From NCBI RefSeq assembly GCF_014698965.1, contig NZ_JACXAE010000134.1, positions 124,001-188,000 of the forward strand: DNA of 64,000 nucleotides. The letters are read 5' to 3'. The notes beneath the pieces are model-generated. The model worked only from the letters and a program-made list of their open reading frames with translations, searched no databases and was not told where the DNA came from. Below are positions 35,233 to 42,029 of the stretch, one piece after another. Position 1 is the stretch's first letter; each line of letters opens with the position of its first letter. The stretch is from Iningainema tapete BLCC-T55 (GTDB lineage: Bacteria; Cyanobacteriota; Cyanobacteriia; Cyanobacteriales; Nostocaceae). Both the position numbers and the translations under genes were made by a program.

Positions 35233-35307
35233 AGTTACTCATAATCCACATTTTCCCAAGCAATTTATATCTCCAGAACGACAAATCAATCTTCTTCCAA
35301 GGCTGTT

Positions 35308-35508
35308 TTAGCGTTTTTCCGCCCTGATGGGGCGCAGGGCTTGTATTGTTTTGGCGATCGCCTCAAACTGTTCTACACTAGCTTGATCCAAATTGTCAGC
35401 AAAGACTGCTACCAAATTCGGATTAGCTACCGCCAAAAATTGATGTAACTGTTCATAAGCCCGGAGTATCTGCACCTCCTTTTTACGGCATTTGTCGTCA
35501 AAAGACAA
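35308..35508 (-). CDS. Doubtful small gene or gene fragment (66 aa)
   Basis: An open frame whose last 55 residues look protein-like and helical (QILRAYEQLHQFLAVANPN, VEQFEAIAKTIQALRP). The first ten codons (MSFDDKCRKKE) are read from the GACAAGCTGTC repeat, so the original 5' end may have been replaced. An AAGGAGG lies inside the frame at about 35478 but no ATG, GTG or TTG is well placed after it. It is more likely the tail of a lost gene than a functional unit. Family not recognised. Confidence 0.3.
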   Translation of the reverse strand: MSFDDKCRKKEVQILRAYEQLHQFLAVANPNLVAVFADNLDQASVEQFEAIAKTIQALRPIRAEKR

Positions 35509-35615
35509 GCTGTCAAACTTGACAAGGTTGTTGAACTAGTTCGTTTTCCACGCTTCCAATTTCGCGATCTAGCGCTTCTCCACTTTCTGCCACAAGTCTA
35601 ATATTCCAGTGATTC
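35494..35615 (-). pseudogene. Repeat copy C and decayed copy of the 3' end of the gene at 33353
   Basis: Positions 35494-35540 repeat 33308-33355 almost base for base. The following 35541-35615 repeats the end of the neighbouring unknown gene with small deletions. On the minus strand it reads IRLVAESGEALDREIGSVEN against IRLVAESGEALDSEIGKGTV in the intact gene. So the spacer carries about 120 bases duplicated from 2.2 kb away, and the repeat unit marks one edge of the duplication. Confidence 0.7.
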
Positions 35616-35673
35616 TCATCCCCCATTAGCAGCAGGCACGATTGAGGCTTTTATTAAAAAACTGAATGGGTAA
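35605..35673 (+). pseudogene. Possible C-terminal tail of a lost gene
   Basis: Plus-strand codons SSDSHPPLAAGTIEAFIKKLNG then TAA look like a protein tail and have no start. The piece overlaps the minus-strand duplicate at 35605-35615. It is too short to assign and is recorded only because it adds to the fragments of this area. Confidence 0.2.
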
Positions 35674-35679
35674 TTATTG

Positions 35680-35887
35680 CTACTTGAGAGCCAAAAATTC
35701 TTGAACAGTCAGAATCTCAATACCCCTCCAAGGGTTTAGCACTAGTAAATCATTATCTCCGGTAACAATACACTCTGCTTGACCACTAAGTGCTAATTCC
35801 AAATATTTATTATCTTTGGGATCTCGACATTCATTAATCTGCTCAGTCATGTCAATAAACATCACACACAAACCGTCTCTCATTCAT
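35680..35887 (-). pseudogene. PIN-family toxin (COG1569-like) with its middle deleted
   Basis: The expected start, ATG at 35887 overlapping the antitoxin stop, reads MNERRFVCDV and then stops. That is the first strand of a PIN toxin with its catalytic Asp. In another frame from 35883 the last 55 codons read MTEQINECRDPKDNKYLELAL, followed by ECIVTGDNDLLVLNPWRGIEILTVQEFL, the canonical second half with CRDPKD and TGDxDLL. The 60-70 residues between are gone. The translated 67-codon frame lacks the first catalytic Asp and is unlikely to be a nuclease. Confidence 0.8.
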
Positions 35888-36161
35888 CATCATTCAAAAT
35901 TGATTCCAAAATCTCTGGCGTTAAACCCCTTTGTACCGCTCGTGTGCCAATTTCATCCATTGTTTGTCTGAGCTTGGCAATGGCTTCAAGCCTGCTTGTC
36001 ATTGAAGACTTTAGCAACACTGCAATCCGGGCTTCAATTTGTTCGCGTTCTTCTTCAGTGGCATTGCGATATGACTCTGCTACCTCAGAGGGAACTTTGA
36101 TGGTAATTTCTTCTTTAGTAATCACGGTCTGTTCGCTTTCATAATTTCTCCTCTCTATCAT
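35880..36161 (-). CDS. Antitoxin of a PIN-type toxin-antitoxin pair
   Basis: A 93-residue acidic protein starting MIERRNYESEQTVITKEE, with ITIKVPSEVAESYRNATEEEREQIEARIAVLL, a pattern of short cyanobacterial antitoxins that precede COG1569 PIN genes. The frame is open for 53 more codons upstream, but those overlap the selD start region and the internal ATG at 36161 gives the family-like start. Its stop overlaps the toxin start by several bases, the usual arrangement. Because the toxin is gutted, this gene now appears as an orphan antitoxin. It is divergent from selD across 96 bases. Confidence 0.7.
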   Translation of the reverse strand: MIERRNYESEQTVITKEEITIKVPSEVAESYRNATEEEREQIEARIAVLLKSSMTSRLEAIAKLRQTMDEIGTRAVQRGLTPEILESILNDDE

Positions 36162-36257
36162 ATTACTTCCTTGGCTTGTCAAACTTGGCAAGATAGTTGT
36201 GGCGTCGTCACTGCGAAAAACTAATATGATGGGAACAAAAGTTAGGAGAAAACTAGT

Positions 36258-37298
36258 ATGATTCGCCTCACTCAGTACTCTCATGGTGGTGGCTGTGGTT
36301 GCAAGATTGCTCCTGCCCAATTGCAGGAAATATTACGCCAAGTTCCCTTAAACCAAGGGTTGGAGCAACTGCTAGTAGGCACTCAAACTAGTGATGATGC
36401 AGCAGTGTATCAACTTAACGATCGCCAAGCCCTCGTGCTGACAACAGATTTTTTTATGCCCATTGTTGATGAGCCAATAGATTTTGGACGGATTGCGGCG
36501 ACAAATGCCCTGTCTGATGTCTACGCGATGGGTGGAACGCCGATTTTAGCCTTAGCAGTATTGGGGATGCCAATCAACACTTTACCAATGGAAGCAATTC
36601 AAGGCATCATGCTTGGTGGGGCAAAAGTTTGTCAGGAGGCGGGAATTCCTCTTGCGGGGGGACATTCCATTGATTCCCCAGAACCCATCTTTGGTTTAGT
36701 TGCCGCCGGGTTAGTGCATCCAACGCATGTGCGCCGGAATGCAACTGCAAAACCACATGACTTGCTAATTTTGACGAAGCCTTTAGGAATTGGAGTCATG
36801 ACTACTGCCCTGAAGAAAGGTAAATTAACACCCGACGGTTATTCTTCAGTACTTAAAGTGATGACACAGTTGAATAAAGTGGGAGCAACTTTAGCAACCA
36901 ATCCTGATGTCCACGCAATGACGGATGTTACGGGATTTGGGCTGCTTGGGCATTTACTGGAGATTTGCCGAGGAAGCTCTTTGAAAGCCAAAATCTCACT
37001 ATCTCAAATTCCCATTTTACCAGAAGCTAAGGCTTTAGCTGATATGGGTATTTTTCCTGGTGCGGCACAACGCAACTGGGATAGCTATCAATCTCAAATT
37101 AAGTCCACAGGGTTGAGCAATTTGGCGAAATGGGAAATGCTACTAGCAGATCCCCAAACGAGTGGGGGTTTACTACTTGCTGTAGCACCAGAAAGCACTC
37201 CTGCTATTTTAGAGCAACTTTTGGCTCTTGGATATAGCTTTTCATCTGTGATTGGTGAGTTTACTCTAGGGGAAGCAGAAATTGAAGTTATAACTTAA
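36258..37298 (+). CDS. selD: Selenide, water dikinase
   Basis: A 346-residue SelD that makes selenophosphate from selenide and ATP, the selenium donor for selenocysteine or for 2-selenouridine in tRNA. Seen are TQYSHGGGCGCKIAP with the catalytic Cys (C13) and Lys (K16) in a Gly-rich loop, DDAAVYQL, TTDFFMPIVDEP, LGMPINTLP, GGHSIDSPEPIFGL and DPQTSGGLLLAV. The active-site residue is Cys, not Sec. The start follows AGGAGA at seven bases. Cyanobacteria generally lack the Sec machinery, so tRNA selenation is the likely use; no selU lies in the window. It is intact in the middle of a decayed area. Confidence 0.95.
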   Translation: MIRLTQYSHGGGCGCKIAPAQLQEILRQVPLNQGLEQLLVGTQTSDDAAVYQLNDRQALVLTTDFFMPIVDEPIDFGRIAATNALSDVYAMGGTPILALAVLGMPINTLPMEAIQGIMLGGAKVCQEAGIPLAGGHSIDSPEPIFGLVAAGLVHPTHVRRNATAKPHDLLILTKPLGIGVMTTALKKGKLTPDGYSSVLKVMTQLNKVGATLATNPDVHAMTDVTGFGLLGHLLEICRGSSLKAKISLSQIPILPEAKALADMGIFPGAAQRNWDSYQSQIKSTGLSNLAKWEMLLADPQTSGGLLLAVAPESTPAILEQLLALGYSFSSVIGEFTLGEAEIEVIT

Positions 37299-37315
37299 AA
37301 ATTTGCCAAGGACAA

Positions 37316-37370
37316 AAACAAGCTGTCAAAGCACGCTAGTCTTTGACAAGCTGTCTTTTGACAGTTCATG
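37316..37370. repeat. GACAAGCTGTC repeat, inverted pair
   Basis: ACAAGCTGTCAAAG at 37319-37332 and CTTTGACAAGCTGTC followed by TTTTGACAG at 37350-37370 form opposed and overlapping units that could fold into a hairpin just downstream of selD, possibly its terminator. Confidence 0.55.
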
Positions 37371-37419
37371 TTAGTCGTGGTAAGTGGTTTTATTAGTGAG
37401 AAATCAATTCAGTTAAACG

Positions 37420-37655
37420 ATGAAATTATCAATTAAATTTACTGCATTTTTTCTGGCAGTTGTTGGGGCGTTTGCAGTTATAAAAAGTTACACTTCACTG
37501 GAGTAGGAAGCTCTAACCCACTTAAAAGTACTTTTGTCAAGGGTTTTAAACTAACACAACGTGAAAAACAGGATTTGCTAGCTTTCCTGCATAGTCTAAC
37601 AGATGAATCATTCATTCACAACACAGCATTCAGCCCTCCTCACACTCAAGATTGA
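37420..37655 (+). pseudogene. Dihaem cytochrome c peroxidase/MbnH-like remnant with its middle deleted
   Basis: An ATG frame begins with a signal peptide (MKLSIKFTAFFLAVVGAFAV) and stops at 37503-37505. In another frame follows GSSNPLKSTFVKGFKLTQRE then KQDLLAFLHSLTDESF and a TGA, the typical C-terminal end of dihaem peroxidase/MauG-like proteins (KQDLxAFLxSLTD). Both CxxCH haem sites and some 300 residues are missing. It is the third gene here that keeps both ends but not its core. The spacer from 37299 to 37678 otherwise holds only the repeat at 37316-37370. Confidence 0.7.
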
Positions 37656-37678
37656 GTGCGTTAGATTCTAGTACTTTT

Positions 37679-39709
37679 TTACCTTCTGCTTCCCATCATT
37701 ACTGGTGATTTTTGTGTAACTGAGGGAACAATGATGCCCGCACTGGGAGTTAGAGGTATAGCTCCCATGTCTGCCAGTATGTTGACAGCAATTTGCTTGG
37801 CGCGAGGATCTTCGCGAGGTTCACTGACACCATCACTGTCCAGTCCCCACATCCACTGAATTGAGCCGGTTGAAAACACCTTAGCACCACTGGGTGCAGT
37901 GTAGCGAACCGCGTGTGCGATCCGAGGATCGGTTCCATCCGGAAAACCCTCAATATCGGTATTGTCTAGCTCCTCCCTTGCTCCTGGGAATTGTGACTCA
38001 CCGAGAATAACCAGTCCGTTTGGAGATGCATTTGTATTAATTCTATCCCATTCAAAACCAACCAATTTACCAAGAGTATCGTTGTCTTTCAGACCAGTGT
38101 TGGCGTAGTAGGGATCGTTGCTATTTTTGACAACGAAGTCAAACCCTGCGTAGACAGCATCTTCATCACCAACATACATCACCCCTAGCAAGGCGCTTTC
38201 TGGACGATTATTCAGTTGGCTGCGAAACTTGTCTGTAGGTTCGCTCGGTGAAGCTGCACCTTTGTAACATACCATCACCCGGTTGGGTTGCCCATTAATG
38301 GTGCTGTTCTCAAAACGCACACGCCAGTAGGCAGTATTAGCGGAGAAAAACGCCAAGTTGACTCCAGCATCACGAGCAAGCTCGACATGATCGCGTTGTT
38401 CTTTCGACCAGTACTCATCATGACCTACCGACAAGAATACTTTGTGCTTGAGTAGCAACTGCGAGTTATAGTGAACATCCAGGTTAGTAACGTAGGAGAC
38501 GTCATAGCTCTGGGACTCTAGCCACCGTACCATGTTGTACTCCCAACGGAGTATGTTGTTAAACTCGCCTTGGGCATCTTTTAGGGTTTGTGCAAAAGGT
38601 CTGTCGTAGGAAACCTTGAACGCTCTTTGCTTGTCGAAACTATTAAATTCGTACAAGCTGTAACCACGAGTACCGTTATAAACATAAGCATTGTTATAAG
38701 CCAGGAACGTGTTAAAGCTGCTCTGGAACAAGACATCAGAGTTGCTGCTATCATCGCGAACGACAAACCACACCTGTGACTGCTTACCACTATTCTGGTC
38801 AATCAGCTTGGCAATATATAGACCACTAGTCCAGTCAGCGCCTACCTCCAAGGTGTAAGAAGTTGACCAGTTACATTCGACTAAGCGGGTATCGGAGTCT
38901 GTGATTTGACACTCAGGTTGGTGGATTCCCTGAATCTGACTACTGGTCAATATTAGCCGACCCCCTGTGCCTCTGTAGTAACCTAAACGGTACACTTCGA
39001 TAGTGAAATTTCCATCCTTTGCTAAAGAAACTTTGATAGGTAGCGACTCACCCTTATTAACACTAGTTGCCCCCGCATAGCCAGCAATCTCCATAAATGA
39101 AGCTTGGTTGGTGATCTTCCAGTCTGTAGTGCCTGGTTTTTGGTTTTCCAAATAAATTGGATTAGTTGGTGTAGGGTTAACTCTGACGTCGCTAACAAAT
39201 ACTATGTCGCGGAAATAGTTGCTGTTCTGGAAGGAATTTGTTGGGAAAGAATTTACAGTACCGTAAACTCCATTATTGCCGTCGGCAACGGTGCTGAGTA
39301 CGCCGTTAGCAACTGAGCTTGCCAATCCATTGGTGGTAATGGCGAAATGGCTATTGACGTTGACACTAACTATATAAGTGGTGTTGGCTTGTATGTTCAA
39401 TGGAGTGCTAAGTGCGGCTTGTTGCCAACCTGAAGCTGTCTCATTGGAGAAACTAACACTTGCTAGGACTTCCCCTGTTAATGTCCAGATTTTGCCAATA
39501 TGTGAGCCTGTCTCACTAACCGCTTTCCAATAGCGAATCGCGGTAATTTGACCAGCTTGAGCACTCTGGAATTTCAGACCCAGTTGATAGGTTTCGCCGT
39601 CGCTAACATCTGCGTTGCTCGGTGTCAGATTTCCAAAGATGGTTTGCGACGGCTGGTCTTGAGCGATGAGTATTCCATCGTCAAGAATTTGCTTAGTTAT
39701 TGTAGTCAT
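37679..39709 (-). CDS. DUF4082 plus N,N-dimethylformamidase beta-like domain protein
   Basis: A 676-residue protein of two parts. Residues about 10-185 form a DUF4082 beta domain (GETYQLGLKFQSAQAGQITAIRYWK, TTYIVSVNVNSHF). From about 210 on, a larger domain resembles the C-terminal part of the N,N-dimethylformamidase large subunit, with NKGESLPIKVSLAKDGNFTIEVYRLGYY, then VGHDEYWSKEQRDHVELARDAGVNLAFFSANTAYWR and HAVRYTAPSGAKVFSTGSIQWMWGLD. The frame opens 16 codons upstream at a TTG; the ATG at 39709 is preferred. No signal peptide follows it, though domains of this sort are often extracellular. The substrate is unknown, and amidase activity is not established for this subgroup. Confidence 0.75.
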   Translation of the reverse strand: MTTITKQILDDGILIAQDQPSQTIFGNLTPSNADVSDGETYQLGLKFQSAQAGQITAIRYWKAVSETGSHIGKIWTLTGEVLASVSFSNETASGWQQAALSTPLNIQANTTYIVSVNVNSHFAITTNGLASSVANGVLSTVADGNNGVYGTVNSFPTNSFQNSNYFRDIVFVSDVRVNPTPTNPIYLENQKPGTTDWKITNQASFMEIAGYAGATSVNKGESLPIKVSLAKDGNFTIEVYRLGYYRGTGGRLILTSSQIQGIHQPECQITDSDTRLVECNWSTSYTLEVGADWTSGLYIAKLIDQNSGKQSQVWFVVRDDSSNSDVLFQSSFNTFLAYNNAYVYNGTRGYSLYEFNSFDKQRAFKVSYDRPFAQTLKDAQGEFNNILRWEYNMVRWLESQSYDVSYVTNLDVHYNSQLLLKHKVFLSVGHDEYWSKEQRDHVELARDAGVNLAFFSANTAYWRVRFENSTINGQPNRVMVCYKGAASPSEPTDKFRSQLNNRPESALLGVMYVGDEDAVYAGFDFVVKNSNDPYYANTGLKDNDTLGKLVGFEWDRINTNASPNGLVILGESQFPGAREELDNTDIEGFPDGTDPRIAHAVRYTAPSGAKVFSTGSIQWMWGLDSDGVSEPREDPRAKQIAVNILADMGAIPLTPSAGIIVPSVTQKSPVMMGSRR

Positions 39710-39927
39710 GGTTAGCAATTTATTTATCTTATGGTTGACTATATAACTAAGCTTCAATATATATTTTGAGAATTACGAACTAGTTAGAGTACCCTTGAGG
39801 GTACTTTTAACCATTGTAGGGAGACGATTTGTCTGGCGGCACTCCCTCCGGTTGATGTCAAGGGTAACGACCCAGCGCTACAGTTGAATTGTTTAATCAG
39901 CGACTCCGCGTCTACGCACCCACAACT

Positions 39928-40179
39928 ATGACTAACCCTCCAATCTATAACCTCGACATGAGCGATACTGAGTACGCTGCCCTTGTCGCTAAAGGCTACG
40001 ATCCTACTTTTGAGCGCGATTTGGTAGAAGTTTTTGGTGAAGATGCTCAAAAAGCAAGGAAGTTAACACGGTTTGTTGGACTAATTAAAACTAAGTCGCC
40101 AGAAACAGACGGGGAGTGGCAAGAGGTGATGGCGGCATGGGATGATGTCTGTTTGGAACATGATTCCGATGGATTCTAA
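39928..40179 (+). CDS. Unknown small acidic protein (83 aa)
   Basis: Starting MTNPPIYNLDMSDTEYAALVAKGYDP, this is a compact acidic protein with a likely helical core (RKLTRFVGLIKTKSP, EWQEVMAAWDDVCLEHD). The frame is open to an upstream TTG at 39889 but the ATG is better. It lies 19 bases before the first ABC-exporter gene on the same strand and is probably transcribed with it. No family recognised. Confidence 0.55.
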   Translation: MTNPPIYNLDMSDTEYAALVAKGYDPTFERDLVEVFGEDAQKARKLTRFVGLIKTKSPETDGEWQEVMAAWDDVCLEHDSDGF

Positions 40180-40198
40180 GTGAGAATGAGGTACAAAG

Positions 40199-41959
40199 TT
40201 GACTAAACAAAATAAACCTCCATCAATTCAATCGCTCAAACGCGCTTTAAGGTATCTCAAGGATTATCCCTGGATGACTTTAGGTGCGGTTGTATCTTTG
40301 TTGCTACTGATTGCTGCCAATGCTTTGACTCCACAGCTATTTAGGTGGGGAATCGATCAAGGTATTGCTAAAAAAGATTTAGATACTGTTATTCAATCTG
40401 GTAGTTTGTTAATCTTAGTGGCTCTTGCCAGAGGATTATTCAATTTTGGACAGGGTTTTTGGGCAGAAGCGGTGGCGCAAGGAGTCGCTTACAAATTGCG
40501 CAATCAAATTTTCGCCAAAATTCAGAATCTCAGCTTCAGCTATCACGATCGCGCTCCAACTTCGCAACTACTAACACGCATTACCAGAGATATTGAACAA
40601 ATTCGCACTTTTATTGGTACTACTTTATTACAGGTTATCAGTTCTGTCCTAACTTTAATTACAATTGCTAGTATTTTGTTAGTTATGAACTGGCAACTAG
40701 CATTAATTACACTAATAGCTATACCTGCTGCGGCGTTGTTGTTTGTCGGGTTTTTTGCTAAGGCTGGAATGCTATTTGGACGGGCGCAACAGCTATTGGG
40801 AGAATTGAATGCGGTTTTGAAAGAGAATTTGATCGGCGTTCGTGTCATCAAAGCTTTTGTCCGGGAAGAATCTGAAATTGAACGTTATACCCAAAGAAAT
40901 CAAGAGGTACTTGGTGCTAATTTGAAAGTAATTCGAGCAATTTCTAACTTTTTCCCTTTCATATTTTTATTAAATAATTTTGTAACTGTAGCGGTACTTG
41001 GTTATGGTGGTAGTGCTGTAATTGAGAGACAATTTTCCATAGGCGAATTAGTCGCGTTTAATTCATATTTAGCTGTAATTCTCCAACCAATTGTACAAAT
41101 AGGTTTTGCTTCGTCATTGATGGCACAGGCGGCGGCTTCGGCGACACGATTGTATGAGGTGGTTGATATTGAAGAAGAAATTCGCGATCGCCCAGATGCC
41201 ATTCCTTTTAATACCAGTAGTATTAGAATTACCTTTGAAGATGTGTATTTTCGCTATCCTGGTGCTACTAATTATGCCCTCAAAGGTGTTTCTTTTGAAA
41301 CTAAACCTAACGAACTGATTGCGATTTTAGGGAAGACTGGTTCAGGTAAAAGTACCCTGGTGAACTTGATTCCCCGCTTTTACGATGTGACGACGGGAGC
41401 GATTCGCATCGACGGACATGATGTGCGCGATTTTACTCTTGAGAGTTTACGCACGCACATTGGGATTGTTTTCCAAGAAACTAGACTATTTTCTGGCACA
41501 ATCCGCGATAACATTGCTTATGCAGTACCAAATGCTCCCCTAGAACTAGTGATGGAAGCAGCTAAAATTGCCCATATTCATGACTTTATTATGAGTTTGC
41601 CATTCGCCTACGAAACAATTATAGGCGAAAGGGGGGTAGGGTTATCGGGAGGGCAAAAGCAACGGATAGCGATCGCTCGTACACTTTTGACAGACTATCG
41701 CATCTTGATTTTAGATGATAGCACATCGGCGGTAGATGCCAAAACAGCGACACAAATTCAAGCATCCTTAGATAAATTAATGCGAAATCGCACTTGTACA
41801 GTGTTTGTAATTGCTCAACGAATTAGCACAGTAAAAAATGCTGACAGAATTCTCTTAATTGATGGTGGAGAACTTGTAGCAATGGGAACCCATGAAGAAT
41901 TGATGCAAAATAGCCCCTTGTACGGTGCAATTTTAGAATCACAAATTAAAAGTTCGTAG
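40199..41959 (+). CDS. ABC exporter half-transporter A (degenerate ATPase site)
   Basis: A 586-residue type IV ABC exporter half, with six membrane helices (about 20-310) fused to an ATPase domain. Walker A is GKTGSGKST near 382 and the signature LSGGQKQR near 483. Walker B reads ILILDDSTSAVD with Asp in place of the catalytic Glu, and the H-loop is IAQRIST with Gln for His. These changes are those of the non-catalytic half in heterodimeric exporters such as BmrCD and TM287/288. Start is TTG at 40199 with GAGGT before it; no early ATG fits. It pairs with the downstream gene at 42030. The substrate, drug, lipid or peptide, cannot be told. Confidence 0.92.
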   Translation: MTKQNKPPSIQSLKRALRYLKDYPWMTLGAVVSLLLLIAANALTPQLFRWGIDQGIAKKDLDTVIQSGSLLILVALARGLFNFGQGFWAEAVAQGVAYKLRNQIFAKIQNLSFSYHDRAPTSQLLTRITRDIEQIRTFIGTTLLQVISSVLTLITIASILLVMNWQLALITLIAIPAAALLFVGFFAKAGMLFGRAQQLLGELNAVLKENLIGVRVIKAFVREESEIERYTQRNQEVLGANLKVIRAISNFFPFIFLLNNFVTVAVLGYGGSAVIERQFSIGELVAFNSYLAVILQPIVQIGFASSLMAQAAASATRLYEVVDIEEEIRDRPDAIPFNTSSIRITFEDVYFRYPGATNYALKGVSFETKPNELIAILGKTGSGKSTLVNLIPRFYDVTTGAIRIDGHDVRDFTLESLRTHIGIVFQETRLFSGTIRDNIAYAVPNAPLELVMEAAKIAHIHDFIMSLPFAYETIIGERGVGLSGGQKQRIAIARTLLTDYRILILDDSTSAVDAKTATQIQASLDKLMRNRTCTVFVIAQRISTVKNADRILLIDGGELVAMGTHEELMQNSPLYGAILESQIKSS

Positions 41960-42006
41960 TAAGGGCTTCAGCCCTTTCTTAAGCATTAAACTGCTTACTA
42001 CGAACA
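41953..42006. repeat. Nested palindrome able to form a three-way junction
   Basis: Outer arms GTTCGTAGTAAG (41953-41964) and CTTACTACGAAC (41995-42006) are fully complementary. Between them are two small hairpins, AGGGCTTCAGCCCT and TTAAGCATTAAACTGCTTA-like. It begins inside the stop region of the first ABC gene and ends 24 bases before the start of the second, so both genes and the element lie in one transcript. Confidence 0.85.
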
Positions 42007-42029
42007 TGTATATAAATACATAAATAAAA

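Noticed and set aside
35880-36320. Longer 146-codon form of the antitoxin frame
   Set aside because: The extra 53 codons overlap the start of selD on the other strand and do not resemble antitoxins; the internal ATG at 36161 is the better start.
39784-39927. Minus-strand frame ending in SAARQIVSLQWLKVPSRVL, which could be the tail of a transposase or other mobile-element gene
   Set aside because: The frame upstream lies opposite the gene at 39928, no transposase motif is visible, and no terminal repeats flank it. A weak resemblance only.
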